Source: Isosphaeraceae bacterium (GTDB lineage: Bacteria > Planctomycetota > Planctomycetia > Isosphaerales > Isosphaeraceae). Taken from it: 37,584 nucleotides of DNA. Made by a program: the position numbers and the translations under genes. The notes under the pieces were generated by a model. The model had not been told where the DNA came from, made no database searches, and saw only the letters and a list, made by a program, of their open reading frames with translations. Below are positions 1 through 8,749 of this stretch, one piece after another (the stretch's first letter is position 1; every line of letters starts with the position of its first letter). The DNA is taken from contig JARLIH010000094.1 in NCBI GenBank assembly GCA_031291845.1, forward strand, positions 1-37,584, written 5' to 3'.

Positions 1-1006
1 ACTTCTCGGCGTCCGTCTTCGCCCCTTCGTCCTCGGCCTTGCGCCAGGCCGTGAAGCGATCGCGGACCGCATCCGGCGCTTCCTTGAGGGCCCGGAGCAC
101 TTCGAGCAGCGGGCGAGCCCACTCCTTCCGCGTCGATTCGGGCAGCCGTTCCGACAGCTTGCGCAGGCTAGCTGCGAGCGCAATGTCCGCGGCGGCCTGC
201 TCATCGTCCTGGCGGAGCTGATCGCGCACATCGGCGAGCAGCTCGGGGGCAACGTCTTTGCCCGGGAACGTTTTGAGCCGGTGCTCCACTTCGTGGAACC
301 GTTTCGCCTTGCGGAGGGCGTCGATCTCCGTCTTCATCTGGACCGCCTCGAGCTGCGCGACCGCAGCGCGGGCGTTCTCGACCTGCTCGCGCAGCTCGGG
401 GAAGTCGGCCCCAAGGCGGTCGAGCTCGACCTTGGCTTCCGGGTACCACTCGGCCTGCACCAGGAACGAATAGACCCGCCGGCGCTCACTGATGTTCTTG
501 CGGTCGACCCGGGCGAGCAGGCCGAGCACCACCTCGCGCGGGATCGCCCGGGTATCGAGCTGGCCCTGCCAGAAACCGTCAACCCCGCGGACCTTGGAGA
601 TGTGCGGGCCAAGCTCGTTGATCGCCTGCTCCATCCGGACTGGCTTGCGGAGGTTCGAGCCAAGGTACTCGAACGTGCGCCTGCCGCGGTCGTTCCAGGG
701 TTCCGCGTGGACCTTCAAGACCTCCTTGGGCATCGCGCCGGAGTGCACCACCAGGGGCTGCTCGAGCTTGAAGACCTCGAAGTTGCGAAACCCGGCGTCG
801 GCCTTGACCTTGCTGATCTTCGAGTCGCGGAGCATCGTCCGCTTCAGGCCGTCGAAGATGAAGTAGATCGTATTGTCGCGGTCGACCGTGCCGTGGAGGA
901 CGATCCCGTTCTTCAGCTCGATCGTGTCCGCCACGGTCGTGCGGCCGAGACCCACGACGGCCAGTGTCAGTGCAACCACAGGCGCAAGCCAGCGGGGGCG
1001 TGGCAT
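1..1006 (-). CDS. Exported hypothetical protein, 3' end off the window
   Basis: Reading the minus strand from the ATG at 1004-1006 gives an uninterrupted frame to the window edge, about 335 residues with no stop, so the C-terminus is missing. The N-terminus (MPRPRWLAPVVALTLAVVGL) is a Sec-type signal peptide. It is followed by VADTIELKNGIVLHGTVDRD, a short beta-rich opening often seen in planctomycete exported proteins. The middle is rich in Lys, Glu and Arg and looks helical (roughly residues 180-330), possibly coiled coil. The plus-strand frames over the same DNA have no recognisable protein. I do not recognise the family; the missing C-terminus may hold a catalytic domain. It is transcribed divergently from the zinc-ribbon gene at 1226, with a 219-bp gap that would carry both promoters. 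Confidence 0.8.
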   Translation of the reverse strand, partial: MPRPRWLAPVVALTLAVVGLGRTTVADTIELKNGIVLHGTVDRDNTIYFIFDGLKRTMLRDSKISKVKADAGFRNFEVFKLEQPLVVHSGAMPKEVLKVHAEPWNDRGRRTFEYLGSNLRKPVRMEQAINELGPHISKVRGVDGFWQGQLDTRAIPREVVLGLLARVDRKNISERRRVYSFLVQAEWYPEAKVELDRLGADFPELREQVENARAAVAQLEAVQMKTEIDALRKAKRFHEVEHRLKTFPGKDVAPELLADVRDQLRQDDEQAAADIALAASLRKLSERLPESTRKEWARPLLEVLRALKEAPDAVRDRFTAWRKAEDEGAKTDAEK

Positions 1007-1225
1007 CGGAGGGTTTCCCTTCGCGGATAGAGCCCGGACTCCGGCCCGGCGACGGCCGTGCCCGCATCCTGCAAAACTCGGGGCGCGGAAAGAGCCTTTT
1101 TCCCATTGTGACGTCCTGCCCCGGCCGGTCAAGGTTCGGGGCTGTCTCGGTGTAGCGGAAAACCGCGGCGGCCCGTAGTCTGGATGTGGGCCCCACCGAG
1201 GCTGCCAGAGGGAGTGCGACGGGTC

Positions 1226-1867
1226 ATGCCGCTGAAATTTCGCTGCTATCGCTGCAACCAACTGCTGGGAGCGTCTCGCTCGAAGATGGGCACGGTGATC
1301 TCGTGCCCGAAATGCGGCTCGGCCCTGGTCGTCCCCGAGCCGGACGAGACGTCCGACCCCGTGGGGCGGAGCCTAAAACCCACGCTGGGGGTGCTCACGG
1401 CAGGGAGAGGCCAGGACACCGGCTCCATCCTCGACATCCGGCCCGAGGACATCCGTGTCGAGCCCGGGATCGAACTGCTCTCATCGTCGGGCGACGATGA
1501 TGCGGAGATCGCGACGGAGCCGTCCGACGAGGATAGCGACGTCGTCGACCTCGAGCCCGCGGCCGCGGTAACCCCGGTTCCCGATCGGACGACGATCCCG
1601 CCGCTCCTCGCCGCTCCCACACCGCCTCCGCCACCGGTCGTGCCGCCGATCGACGTTGAGGGATCTCGAGGCGCACGCAGCTACGAGCCCTACGGCCGCC
1701 TCCGCGCGCGCGACGTCGTGCTCCCTCGATCGGTCGTCCTCGCGTGGTCGTTCTTCGTCCTGGCGGCCCTGGCCCTGGCGTTTGGCGCGGGGCTCCTCGC
1801 CGGCCACTACGTCTGGCGCGTCCACGAGCCGGTGAACCGGCTCAACGTCGCGCCCGGCCCCAGGTAA
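1226..1867 (+). CDS. Zinc-ribbon protein with one C-terminal membrane helix
   Basis: The 213-residue protein starts with MPLKFRCYRCNQLLG. C7, C10, C27 and C30 form two CxxC knuckles of a short zinc ribbon. A low-complexity acidic and Pro-rich linker follows (about residues 40-150), then a hydrophobic segment at about 173-196 (VVLAWSFFVLAALALAFGAG) and a short basic tail. It is therefore probably a membrane-anchored protein with a cytoplasmic zinc ribbon. An upstream in-frame ATG at 1184 exists, but the ribbon begins directly at 1226 and the extra 14 residues look non-coding, so 1226 was chosen. Planctomycetes carry many such small ribbon/TM proteins of unknown role. Nothing indicates a specific partner. 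The next gene begins 33 bp downstream and may be cotranscribed. Confidence 0.75.
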   Translation: MPLKFRCYRCNQLLGASRSKMGTVISCPKCGSALVVPEPDETSDPVGRSLKPTLGVLTAGRGQDTGSILDIRPEDIRVEPGIELLSSSGDDDAEIATEPSDEDSDVVDLEPAAAVTPVPDRTTIPPLLAAPTPPPPPVVPPIDVEGSRGARSYEPYGRLRARDVVLPRSVVLAWSFFVLAALALAFGAGLLAGHYVWRVHEPVNRLNVAPGPR

Positions 1868-1900
1868 AACGCTCTTCCTCGACACCACAGGTCCCGACGA

Positions 1901-2686
1901 ATGTTACGCGCGTGGCAGGCCCGAGGCACGGACTACGAACTGGAATGGGGCGGGCGGACTTGGACCCTCGCCGTCGACACCCCGAGTCCGGGCCTCCGGA
2001 CCGCCGAAGCGGGCTGGGGACCCGTGCTCGGGCTGGAGGGAGTCGCCGCGATCGGGCGATGGGCACCTCACGCGCTCTCGGGGGCGACGCTCGTCGGCTG
2101 CGAGCGCCACTTCGAACGCATTGAAGCGACGTTCGCGCCGCTGGGTTGGGGCGGCTTGACCGTCCGCGCCGCGTGGGGCCCTGCGGCCGACGAGGGCGTC
2201 GACCTGGAGGTCCAGGTCTCCGCCATTTCGGTCGACGAGTTGAAAGCGCTTGAAGTCGTGGTCGCGAGCCGCGTGCCCGAGCCTCCTGGATCGAAGCCGA
2301 ACCCCCGATGGAAGCACTGGGTCGAGCCCCGCGACGCCCGCTCGGCGTCGCTGACGTACGACGGCCGCGAGCCCGACCTGCGCGACTGGACCACCCTCCC
2401 GATCGCGCTGGACGAGCCGCTCGCCCCCCGCGTGCTCTCCGTTGCGCCCCAGTCTTACGTGGAGCTGGTGCACCCGCACGACGTCGCGCGGCGGATCGTC
2501 GCGACGAGCCGGCTCTCGCAGCTCGGCCACACGACGCGCTACGGCCTGTTCGGCCACGACCTCGAAAAAGGCGTCGTCCTCCGCGCCCGCCTGCGAGGCC
2601 ACTGGACGAGCGCCGAGAGTCCCCAAGAGGAGGCGAAACGGCTCTACTCTCGCTTCCTCCACGAACCTTTGCCACTAGGAACCTAA
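1901..2686 (+). CDS. Hypothetical protein, 261 aa
   Basis: This is a soluble 261-residue protein with no signal peptide or membrane segment. I do not recognise a named domain. The sequence alternates beta-strand-like stretches (YELEWGGRTWTLAVDTPSPG; ATFAPLGWGGLTVRAAW) with a C-terminal part that includes RYGLFGHDLEKGVVLRARLR, suggesting an all-beta fold, possibly related to glycoside-hydrolase accessory proteins. This is only a shape impression. It lies 33 bp after the zinc-ribbon gene on the same strand. The stop TAA at 2684-2686 touches the left edge of the inverted-repeat element and the next gene converges on it. Antisense frames over this gene are long but consist of Arg/Ala/Gly-rich shadow sequence. 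Confidence 0.7.
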   Translation: MLRAWQARGTDYELEWGGRTWTLAVDTPSPGLRTAEAGWGPVLGLEGVAAIGRWAPHALSGATLVGCERHFERIEATFAPLGWGGLTVRAAWGPAADEGVDLEVQVSAISVDELKALEVVVASRVPEPPGSKPNPRWKHWVEPRDARSASLTYDGREPDLRDWTTLPIALDEPLAPRVLSVAPQSYVELVHPHDVARRIVATSRLSQLGHTTRYGLFGHDLEKGVVLRARLRGHWTSAESPQEEAKRLYSRFLHEPLPLGT

Positions 2687-3030
2687 AGAGTTTTCACCAC
2701 GGAGCACACAGAGATCACAGAGAGAAAGACCGAGGAAGAGAAACGGGAGAGATTCACCGCAGGGCTCGCAGAGATCACAGAGAGAAAGACCGAGACAGCG
2801 AAGAGCTTTGAACCACAGATTCGCACAAACATAGCACCGGTTTTGTTTGTTTAATTAAATAAATATTTGTCGATCTATAGTTAACCTTCTTCCTCGGTCT
2901 TGCTCTCTGCGAGCTCTGCGGTGAATCTCTCCGAGTCGCGGCCCGCGCTGGCTGCTCTCTCAAACTCCACGTCTCTCTTCCTCGGTCATTCTCTTTGTGA
3001 TCTCTGTGTGCTCTGTGGTGAAAACTCTTA
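2685..3030. repeat. Nested inverted-repeat element between convergent genes
   Basis: The outer arms are 2685-2749 and about 2962-3030 (reverse complement); both read AAGAGTTTTCACCAC then a GAG-CACACAGAGATCACA type string ending in a GACCGAGGAAGAG block. The inner arms, about 2748-2794 and 2885-2932, share GAGAGATTCACCGCAG, CTCGCAGAGA and AAGACCGAG. The centre (about 2835-2880) is AT-rich. Related ACCACAGAG/CACAGAGATCACAGAG strings recur in many environmental bacterial genomes and give spurious peptides such as TTEHTEITK; this is general knowledge, not a search result. The element probably folds into a long hairpin and could act as a bidirectional terminator for the convergent genes. No protein is called inside it. 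Confidence 0.85.
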
Positions 3031-5781
3031 TCCCCATGTCCAGTTCCAGGCCGACTCCCCTGCCGGCAGCGTGATCCTCCACGTCAGCCGGCTGGCGCGT
3101 CGGTCCTGCTGGGGGGGCGGTGTCTCCGGGTCGGACTGCCACTCGCCCAGGGCCGCGAGGCCTGGGCAGGTCATGCTGACGTCGAGCGTGACCGCGTGGC
3201 GGAGGTTCGCGCGAAGGCTCAGGCTGTGGACCGTCCCGCCGATGGGGCGCTCCAGGCGGTAAGACACTTCGCCGCAGCCAAACGTTTGGGTCAGGCCGAG
3301 GTTGGGCCAGGAGCTGGGAAGCGACGGGACGAGCGTGAGCCGCCGGTCGGGCGCATCGTATTCGACACCCGTGAAATCGAGCATCGTCTCGATCAGCATC
3401 GTGTGCAGGCCCCACACGCCCGAGGTGGCGCCGAGCGTCGCGCGCGGCAAATCGCCGCTGCGCAAGGCGGGGCGCAGCGACAGGCCGAGCGGGAACAGCC
3501 GGGCGAGGATGCTGTCGAGCATCGCCAAGGCCCGGTTCCAGTGCCGCACCTGGCCCGTCTCGCGGCCAAGCTGGATCAGGTAGCGCGCCATCCAGAGGCT
3601 CGCCAGGCTGGAGATGTCCTGGCTGTGCGAATCGCTGGGCGAGAAGGTCCGATTCGATCGGAACGTCGCATCGGTGGACCAGCGTGCCAGCAGGTTCGGG
3701 TCGCCGCCGACCGTGCTGTTGCGGAGGATCGCCTCCGCCGTGCGAACCACGCGCGGGTCCGCGGCCGGCAGCAATCCGAACGGTACGGCGACGCCCAGCA
3801 GGCTGATGTCGAGCGCCGACGATCGGTCGACCAGGCAGGGCGGGTGGCTGGTCCAGACCCCCCGAAGCATCGACAGCCGCCGCGCGTCGAGCAAACGGCC
3901 GGTCTCGGGGTCGACCAGACCGGGTGTCGTGCCGTTCGACGCGCCCGACGTCGCACCCAGGATACCGGTCTCCCAGACCCGATCGGCCAGGGCCGACCAG
4001 CGCGCCGCGGGCTCGTCCCGGCCGAGCGCCTCGGCCAGCCGCGACGCGGAGCGCAGGCCGGCCACGACGCACGCGTTCGAATACAGGAACGCACCGAAGC
4101 GGCTGTCCCAGACCCCGGCCGAGCTGATCAAGCTCAGCTCTTCGATCCAGCGCAGCCCGGGGTGGCCCGACTCGCCCGCCATCACACTCGCCGCTTGCTC
4201 GACCATCGGCCAGAGCGAGGCGACCAGGTCGAGATCACCCGTGCGCCGGTAATGCCGCTCGAGGGCCCAGGGAATCATGGCCGACTGGTCGATCGCCGGC
4301 GTCTCCCACTCCGCCTCGCCGTCGATCGTATATTTCTGGAACCAGTAGAGGTACGGCCGCCCCTGCGCACGCACCCGCGAGAGCCACTGCAGGACCGAGC
4401 GGGCGACCCCGGGGTGACCGAGCCGCTCAAACGCCCCCGACGCCCACATCGCGTCCCTCGGCCAGCAGTACGCACTGAGCCCGCGGTCGAACCCCGAGGC
4501 AATCGCGCCCCACTGCGCATCGGCGTGCAGGGCCGCGGCCAGGGCCGAGCGGCGGAGGCTGACGACGTAGGACGGCTTGGGGAAATGCAGGCCCGGCAGC
4601 GGCTCGACGTACGCATCCCAGTCCTGAGCCGTCGCCTGCTCCACGAGGTCGAGGTCTGCGCTGCGGAACCAGGCGAGGGCCGGGCGCAGCCAGTGCTCGA
4701 ACGTGCCCGAGTCGCCCCGCCAGCCGGTGAACGCGCCGCTGATCAAGAGGTCGACCGTCACGGTCTCGCCGGCAGGCAGGTCGAGCCAGCGGAGCAGGAT
4801 CGCCTCGTTCGGTCCGGTCGGCTCGCAGTGGACCTCGCCCCGCCCGTCGAGCGCGACGGCAAACTCGACCGTCGCGTCGCGCGCGAGCTTGCGGTTGGCG
4901 TGACCGTGCCCGCGGTTCGTGGCCAGCAGCGTGCGGTCGCCGTCATGCCAGCTCAAGCCCGGCTCGCCGATCCCGCCGTTGACTTCGGCCTGGATGTACA
5001 CGCCAAACAGCGCGTCATACGACTCCTGGCCTTCGTTCTTGATGCGGAAACGCTTGATGTACTGCCCCGACGACTCGGTCCCGCCGGCGGTTTTCGGCAG
5101 ACTGTTCCCCATCGCGACCAGGTCGGTCACGGTGACGCGGATCGCCCCAGCGCGCCAGGTGAGCTCGGTGACCAGCAAGTTCGTGGCGCCGAGGTAGTGC
5201 TGGAACGGTTCCCACGAGAGCCGCTCGGTGAACCAGTCAAGCCGCCGCCCGAGCGCGAGCCCGCCAACGATCGCCCGGAAGTGGGAACGGCTCTGGGGCA
5301 GCTCCCCTTCCGCCGGACGGACGTCGGAATGAAGGCCGACGGTGGGAAAGTAGACATCGTACGTCGAGCCGCGGGCGTCGACACGCGCAGTCATCATGCG
5401 GTTGCCGACGAGCCCCTCGGGACTGAACGCGACGATCTCGGACGACTCGGTGCGGTCCGGGAGGTTCGGTCGGACGATCGTGTCTTGGTACGGGCTGGAG
5501 ACGGTCTCCCCTCCGTTGCGCCGGGCGGCCGCTCGGTAGTGGAGCCGGGCGCCGACGGCCTGAGGGGGGACCGGGACGTGCCAGAGGCTGTTGACCCCCT
5601 TGTTTTCGAGCCAGTAACCGGGAAGCGGCCCAAGCGGAACATCGTCGGCCGACAGTTCGAGCCAGACAGCCTGATTCGCCTCAATCGGATGCGTGCCGAT
5701 GACCACAGCCGACCACATCCCCGCGCGTACCGGCCCGCCGTGCCTCCCCTTTGCCGCCGTCTCGATCCAAGTCGCCAGCAT
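3028..5781 (-). CDS. GH15-like glycoside hydrolase (glucoamylase/glucodextranase type)
   Basis: The product is about 917 residues from the ATG at 5779-5781. An in-frame start at 6015 would add 78 residues of unconvincing sequence, and a purine-rich AAGGGG/GAGG stretch precedes 5781. The N-terminal half is beta-rich (supersandwich-like). The C-terminal half looks like an (alpha/alpha)6 barrel: YCWPRDAMWASGAF at about residue 437 matches the GH15 WPRDA block, and EAEWETPAIDQSAMIPWALE at about 490 matches the segment that carries the general-acid Glu. DSRFGAFLYSNA and GATSGVWGLHTML are later barrel motifs. The family cleaves terminal alpha-glucosidic bonds in starch, glycogen, dextran or trehalose; the substrate is not readable here. 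No signal peptide is visible, suggesting cytoplasmic use, perhaps on glycogen. The stop codon coincides with the right edge of the inverted-repeat element. Confidence 0.85.
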   Translation of the reverse strand: MLATWIETAAKGRHGGPVRAGMWSAVVIGTHPIEANQAVWLELSADDVPLGPLPGYWLENKGVNSLWHVPVPPQAVGARLHYRAAARRNGGETVSSPYQDTIVRPNLPDRTESSEIVAFSPEGLVGNRMMTARVDARGSTYDVYFPTVGLHSDVRPAEGELPQSRSHFRAIVGGLALGRRLDWFTERLSWEPFQHYLGATNLLVTELTWRAGAIRVTVTDLVAMGNSLPKTAGGTESSGQYIKRFRIKNEGQESYDALFGVYIQAEVNGGIGEPGLSWHDGDRTLLATNRGHGHANRKLARDATVEFAVALDGRGEVHCEPTGPNEAILLRWLDLPAGETVTVDLLISGAFTGWRGDSGTFEHWLRPALAWFRSADLDLVEQATAQDWDAYVEPLPGLHFPKPSYVVSLRRSALAAALHADAQWGAIASGFDRGLSAYCWPRDAMWASGAFERLGHPGVARSVLQWLSRVRAQGRPYLYWFQKYTIDGEAEWETPAIDQSAMIPWALERHYRRTGDLDLVASLWPMVEQAASVMAGESGHPGLRWIEELSLISSAGVWDSRFGAFLYSNACVVAGLRSASRLAEALGRDEPAARWSALADRVWETGILGATSGASNGTTPGLVDPETGRLLDARRLSMLRGVWTSHPPCLVDRSSALDISLLGVAVPFGLLPAADPRVVRTAEAILRNSTVGGDPNLLARWSTDATFRSNRTFSPSDSHSQDISSLASLWMARYLIQLGRETGQVRHWNRALAMLDSILARLFPLGLSLRPALRSGDLPRATLGATSGVWGLHTMLIETMLDFTGVEYDAPDRRLTLVPSLPSSWPNLGLTQTFGCGEVSYRLERPIGGTVHSLSLRANLRHAVTLDVSMTCPGLAALGEWQSDPETPPPQQDRRASRLTWRITLPAGESAWNWTWG

Positions 5782-6410
5782 ATTGCCTCGCCTTGCCCCT
5801 TCCGCAACGCTGCGCAGACCATGATCGTCCCCGCCTGTTCCGGGCCGCGCGTGTGCTTGATTGTGAGCGTTCGAACGGGTCGCGCCAAGGGGGAGGGTGA
5901 TTGAGGGGCAAGCACCGTCCGGTTCTGGCGTTCCGGAGGCTACCCCGTTCCGTGTGAGTCGTCCAAGTACGTAGACGCGGGGAGATTCGAGCGTTATCGG
6001 CCAGGCGAAAGCCATGACGGCTCGCGACTCCCGGCCGCCCGAGCGATTATCACGGATCGAGTTCGGTTAAGATTCGCCAAATCCTATCAGAGCGGCTCCC
6101 CGGTGTCCGAAACGCGATTCATGTCCTTTTGCCTCGTGGATCCACACCACCCACTCCGCTGCCCCGCGCCGCACTCGCGTCATGGTCGCCCTCCACGATG
6201 GAATCCACAGTCATTCCATCCATCATCGAGAAAGGTTCGGCCGCGGAAAAGACGGGGTTTACCGGACGGACACGAACCGGTGGCATGTTGACCGGACCGC
6301 TGCAGCCTGCTGTAATCCCGTGACAGGTGACGCGGCGTGTGACCAAATCGGTCGAGCTCAGCCGTCATTTGGGGAATCTCGGTTGATCGTAAGGATCGAC
6401 CCGTAGCGAG
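5782..6410. other. Intergenic region, no convincing gene
   Basis: This 629-bp stretch separates the divergent glycoside hydrolase and DUF1080 genes. Short open frames here have no recognisable protein features. It must contain both promoters, but I could not pick out trustworthy -35/-10 pairs. The right part (about 6180-6400) is less GC-rich than the flanking core genes and grades into the lower-GC DUF1080 gene. Confidence 0.5.
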
Positions 6411-7037
6411 GTGAAGACCGTGTACCACAAACGCAGTGTCGCCCAAACCATTGTTGCCATTGCCGCGTCGTGCCTCTTGGGCGTGCCGAACGTTTCTTTG
6501 GGCACCGACAAGGCTGAAGAGGGCTTTGTCAGCCTTTTCGATGGCAAGACCCTTGATGGCTGGTATCTGATGAACGGCGCGAAGTTTGTGGTTGAGGACG
6601 GCGTCATCAAGCACAACGAGGGCAACGGCTGGCTTCGTAGCGACAAAGAATATGCCGATTTCATCCTTCGCCTGGAATTTCGTTTCATGAAACCCAAACA
6701 GGATGGCGGCGTCTTTCTGCGCGCAGGCATGGAAGGCAAAGACTGGCCTGATCGGAAGTACGAGGTGCAGGTTGAGAATACGCGCCGCATGGCGACGATC
6801 TTCAACGCCAAGAATGATCTCAACGTCGAATTGACGCAAAAGGCGCTCAAGCCTGTAGGTGAGTGGAACGAATACGAAATCAAGATTGTCGGACCAAGAA
6901 TTGAAGTTCGCTTGAACGGCGAGCTGGTTTCCACCTCCAGCTCCGCGAATATGCTGAAGCGGGGCTATCTCGGCCTCCAGGGCGAAAATGGAGCTCACGA
7001 GTACCGCAATCTCCGGCTCAAAGATCTCAGCAAGTAA
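6411..7037 (+). CDS. DUF1080 (3-keto-disaccharide hydrolase-like) exported protein
   Basis: The 208-residue protein begins with GTG at 6411 (VKTVYHKRS) and has a signal peptide (AQTIVAIAASCLLGVPNVSL). It then shows the DUF1080 pattern: FVSLFDGKTLDGWYLMNGAK at about residue 38, VEDGVIKHNEG, the strand FILRLEFRFMKPKQDGGVFL, and the C-terminal YLGLQGENGAHEYRNLRLKD. This domain is a concanavalin-like jelly roll, abundant in planctomycetes; some members cleave 3-keto-glycosides and others may only bind sugars. The length is normal for a single-domain member. Base use is visibly less GC-rich than the genes around it (AAG, GAA and AAT are common), so it may have been acquired from another lineage. 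A second GTG at 6420 is also a possible start. The next complete gene, an aldo/keto reductase, also belongs to an exported sugar-type family. Confidence 0.85.
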   Translation: MKTVYHKRSVAQTIVAIAASCLLGVPNVSLGTDKAEEGFVSLFDGKTLDGWYLMNGAKFVVEDGVIKHNEGNGWLRSDKEYADFILRLEFRFMKPKQDGGVFLRAGMEGKDWPDRKYEVQVENTRRMATIFNAKNDLNVELTQKALKPVGEWNEYEIKIVGPRIEVRLNGELVSTSSSANMLKRGYLGLQGENGAHEYRNLRLKDLSK

Positions 7038-7385
7038 TGTCGATCCGAACCGGGCACACAGGTAGGGGCATAACAAAGCGCAGATAAAGGGTGACATGGA
7101 ACCATTCCCAGGAACGCGAGACCCCGGGTCAGTTCGAAGCCTTCGATGCGCGTACTGGACATGGCAATCACGTCGAATCCTCTGCGGCCAGGGCCGCAAC
7201 ACACCGTCGACTTCAGAAGTGATCTGTGTTGCCGATGATCGCCAGCCCGTTTGCCGGGAACTCGCGATGACCTAAAAGTATGGCGACCGGGATTCGTCAT
7301 GGACGGGTGCGTGCCAATCGCCGACTGTGCAACCATACTCCGAAACGCTCCGTTTCCTGAGCCCCTTATCGTGGAGAACACTTCC
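7038..7385. other. Intergenic region between DUF1080 and aldo/keto reductase genes
   Basis: Apart from the possible DUF418 remnant, this 348-bp stretch holds no convincing gene. An in-frame extension of the aldo/keto reductase back to 7251 has no Tat-signal character and was not accepted. The end carries a GGAG at about 7373-7376, which serves the ATG at 7386. Confidence 0.5.
7097..7162 (-). pseudogene. Possible 5' remnant of a DUF418-type membrane protein
   Basis: On the minus strand from the ATG at 7160-7162 the sequence reads MSSTRIEGFELTRGLAFLGM followed by VP, after which similarity to anything stops. The pattern RI.GF.L.R.LA..GMV is typical of the first helix of DUF418/YeiB-like membrane proteins. 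Only about 22 residues survive, so this would be a truncated relic. The match is short and could be coincidence. Confidence 0.35.
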
Positions 7386-8603
7386 ATGGCCGAGCATGAC
7401 CCTCTCTCCACTCACCGCCGCGGGTTCTTGAAGGCCGGGGCGGTCGGTTCGGTCGCAGCCCTCGCGGCGACGCAGGCGCCGGCGGCGGAAACCCAGGAGA
7501 AAGCCCACGCATTGCCCACGCGTGTGCTCGGCCGGACGGGCGAGAAGGTGACGATCCTGAACCTGGGTACGTTCCGCGGGTCGGGCCTGGGAAGGATCCT
7601 CCGCCACGCCTACACCCACGGCGTCCGGTGCATCGACACGGCCGACACATACAGGTCGGAACCCGGCATCGCCGACTGGCTCGACTCGAACCCCGCGCTC
7701 CGGAAGTCGATCTTCCTTGTCACGAAGGACCATCCGAAGTCGCCGAAGGATCTGATCGCCCAACTCGACAGGCGGCTCGCCACTCTGCGGACCGATTATG
7801 TCGACCTCTTCTTGATCCACGGCATCGGCAACGAATACCCTGCCAGCTCGCTCGAGTGGCCGAAGAGCAAGGAGATGAAGGAGACGGTCGAGGCCATCAA
7901 GAAGTCGGGCAAGGCCCGGTTCGTGGGGTTCTCATGTCACGACGGACGCAGGGCAGAGTATCTGGAGGCCGCGGCCGATGGGAAGGTCTTCGACGTCGTC
8001 ATGATCCAGAATACGGCATGGCTGGATAAGAACACTCGCCTCAACAAGGCGATCGACCGCTGCCACGCCGCGGGCATCGGCCTGATCTCGATGAAGCAGC
8101 TCGCCGGGCCCAACCCCGACGCTTTCCTGGCCCAGGTTGCGAAGAAGACGCCCGACCTGATCGAGCGGGGGATCACTCCGTACGGGGCGCTCCTGCACGC
8201 GATCTGGACAGACGAGCGGTTTGCGACGGCGTGTGTGTCGATGCAGAACACCGATCAGGTGAATGAAAACACCCGGGCAGCGCGTTCTTTTGAGCCATTA
8301 AAAAGCGCGGATATCTGCCGCCTCCGGGAGGCCTTCATCGCCTCCGCCCCCACGCTCTGCCCCGACTGCGACGGCCGCTGCTCTCTCGCCGCGGGCACGA
8401 GGGCCCCGCTCGGCGATATCACTCGTTACCTGACCTATTACGAGCGCCATGGGGCACGGTCTGAAGCTCGCGACAGGTTCTCATCACTTCCCCCCGAAGC
8501 CCGCAACTGGACCGACGCCGACCTGGCCGCGGCCCGTGAGGCTTGCCCTGCGAAGCTGGATTTCGGAGCGTTATTGGAAAGGGCAAAGGATTCGCTGGCC
8601 TGA
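7386..8603 (+). CDS. Tat-exported aldo/keto reductase with C-terminal Cys motif
   Basis: The 405-residue protein starts at 7386 behind a GGAG ribosome-binding site. A twin-arginine signal (HRRGFLKAGAVGSVAALAAT) lies at about residues 10-30, so the folded, probably cofactor-loaded enzyme is exported. The AKR barrel follows: CIDTADTY supplies the Asp and Tyr, FLVTKDHPK the Lys and DLFLIHGIG the His of the usual catalytic tetrad. YVDLFLIHG and KARFVGFSCH are family hallmarks. The C-terminus has CPDCDGRCSLAAG, a Cys cluster like that seen in AKR proteins with a degenerate ferredoxin-like tail; only three Cys are close together, so an Fe-S cluster is uncertain. Planctomycetes have many such exported oxidoreductases, thought to act on sugars or cell-wall material. 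The substrate is unknown. The gene ends about 150 bp before IS debris. Confidence 0.88.
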   Translation: MAEHDPLSTHRRGFLKAGAVGSVAALAATQAPAAETQEKAHALPTRVLGRTGEKVTILNLGTFRGSGLGRILRHAYTHGVRCIDTADTYRSEPGIADWLDSNPALRKSIFLVTKDHPKSPKDLIAQLDRRLATLRTDYVDLFLIHGIGNEYPASSLEWPKSKEMKETVEAIKKSGKARFVGFSCHDGRRAEYLEAAADGKVFDVVMIQNTAWLDKNTRLNKAIDRCHAAGIGLISMKQLAGPNPDAFLAQVAKKTPDLIERGITPYGALLHAIWTDERFATACVSMQNTDQVNENTRAARSFEPLKSADICRLREAFIASAPTLCPDCDGRCSLAAGTRAPLGDITRYLTYYERHGARSEARDRFSSLPPEARNWTDADLAAAREACPAKLDFGALLERAKDSLA

Positions 8604-8749
8604 TCGGAACGGTAGGACAGAGGGATGGACGCCGTCGGTCCGCCCAAACCGAGGAGTCCTCTCAGGTTTGAGTCTCCATTCATCGTGGGCGCCGGGACCC
8701 GCACCCGCGACCAAACACGCCTTATTGTGAGCGAAAATTCCGCTTGGGT

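Noticed and set aside
2700..2963. Small peptides such as FHHGAHRDHREK and similar
   Set aside because: Spurious translation of the inverted-repeat element; no start site or conservation expected of a gene.
3196..5904. Plus-strand frame of 902 codons opposite the GH15-like gene
   Set aside because: Arg/Ala/Gly-rich composition without domains; the opposite strand encodes a protein with clear GH15 motifs.
6180..7202. Minus-strand 340-codon frame over the DUF1080 gene
   Set aside because: Shadow frame; only the 22-residue DUF418-like piece in another part is worth noting.
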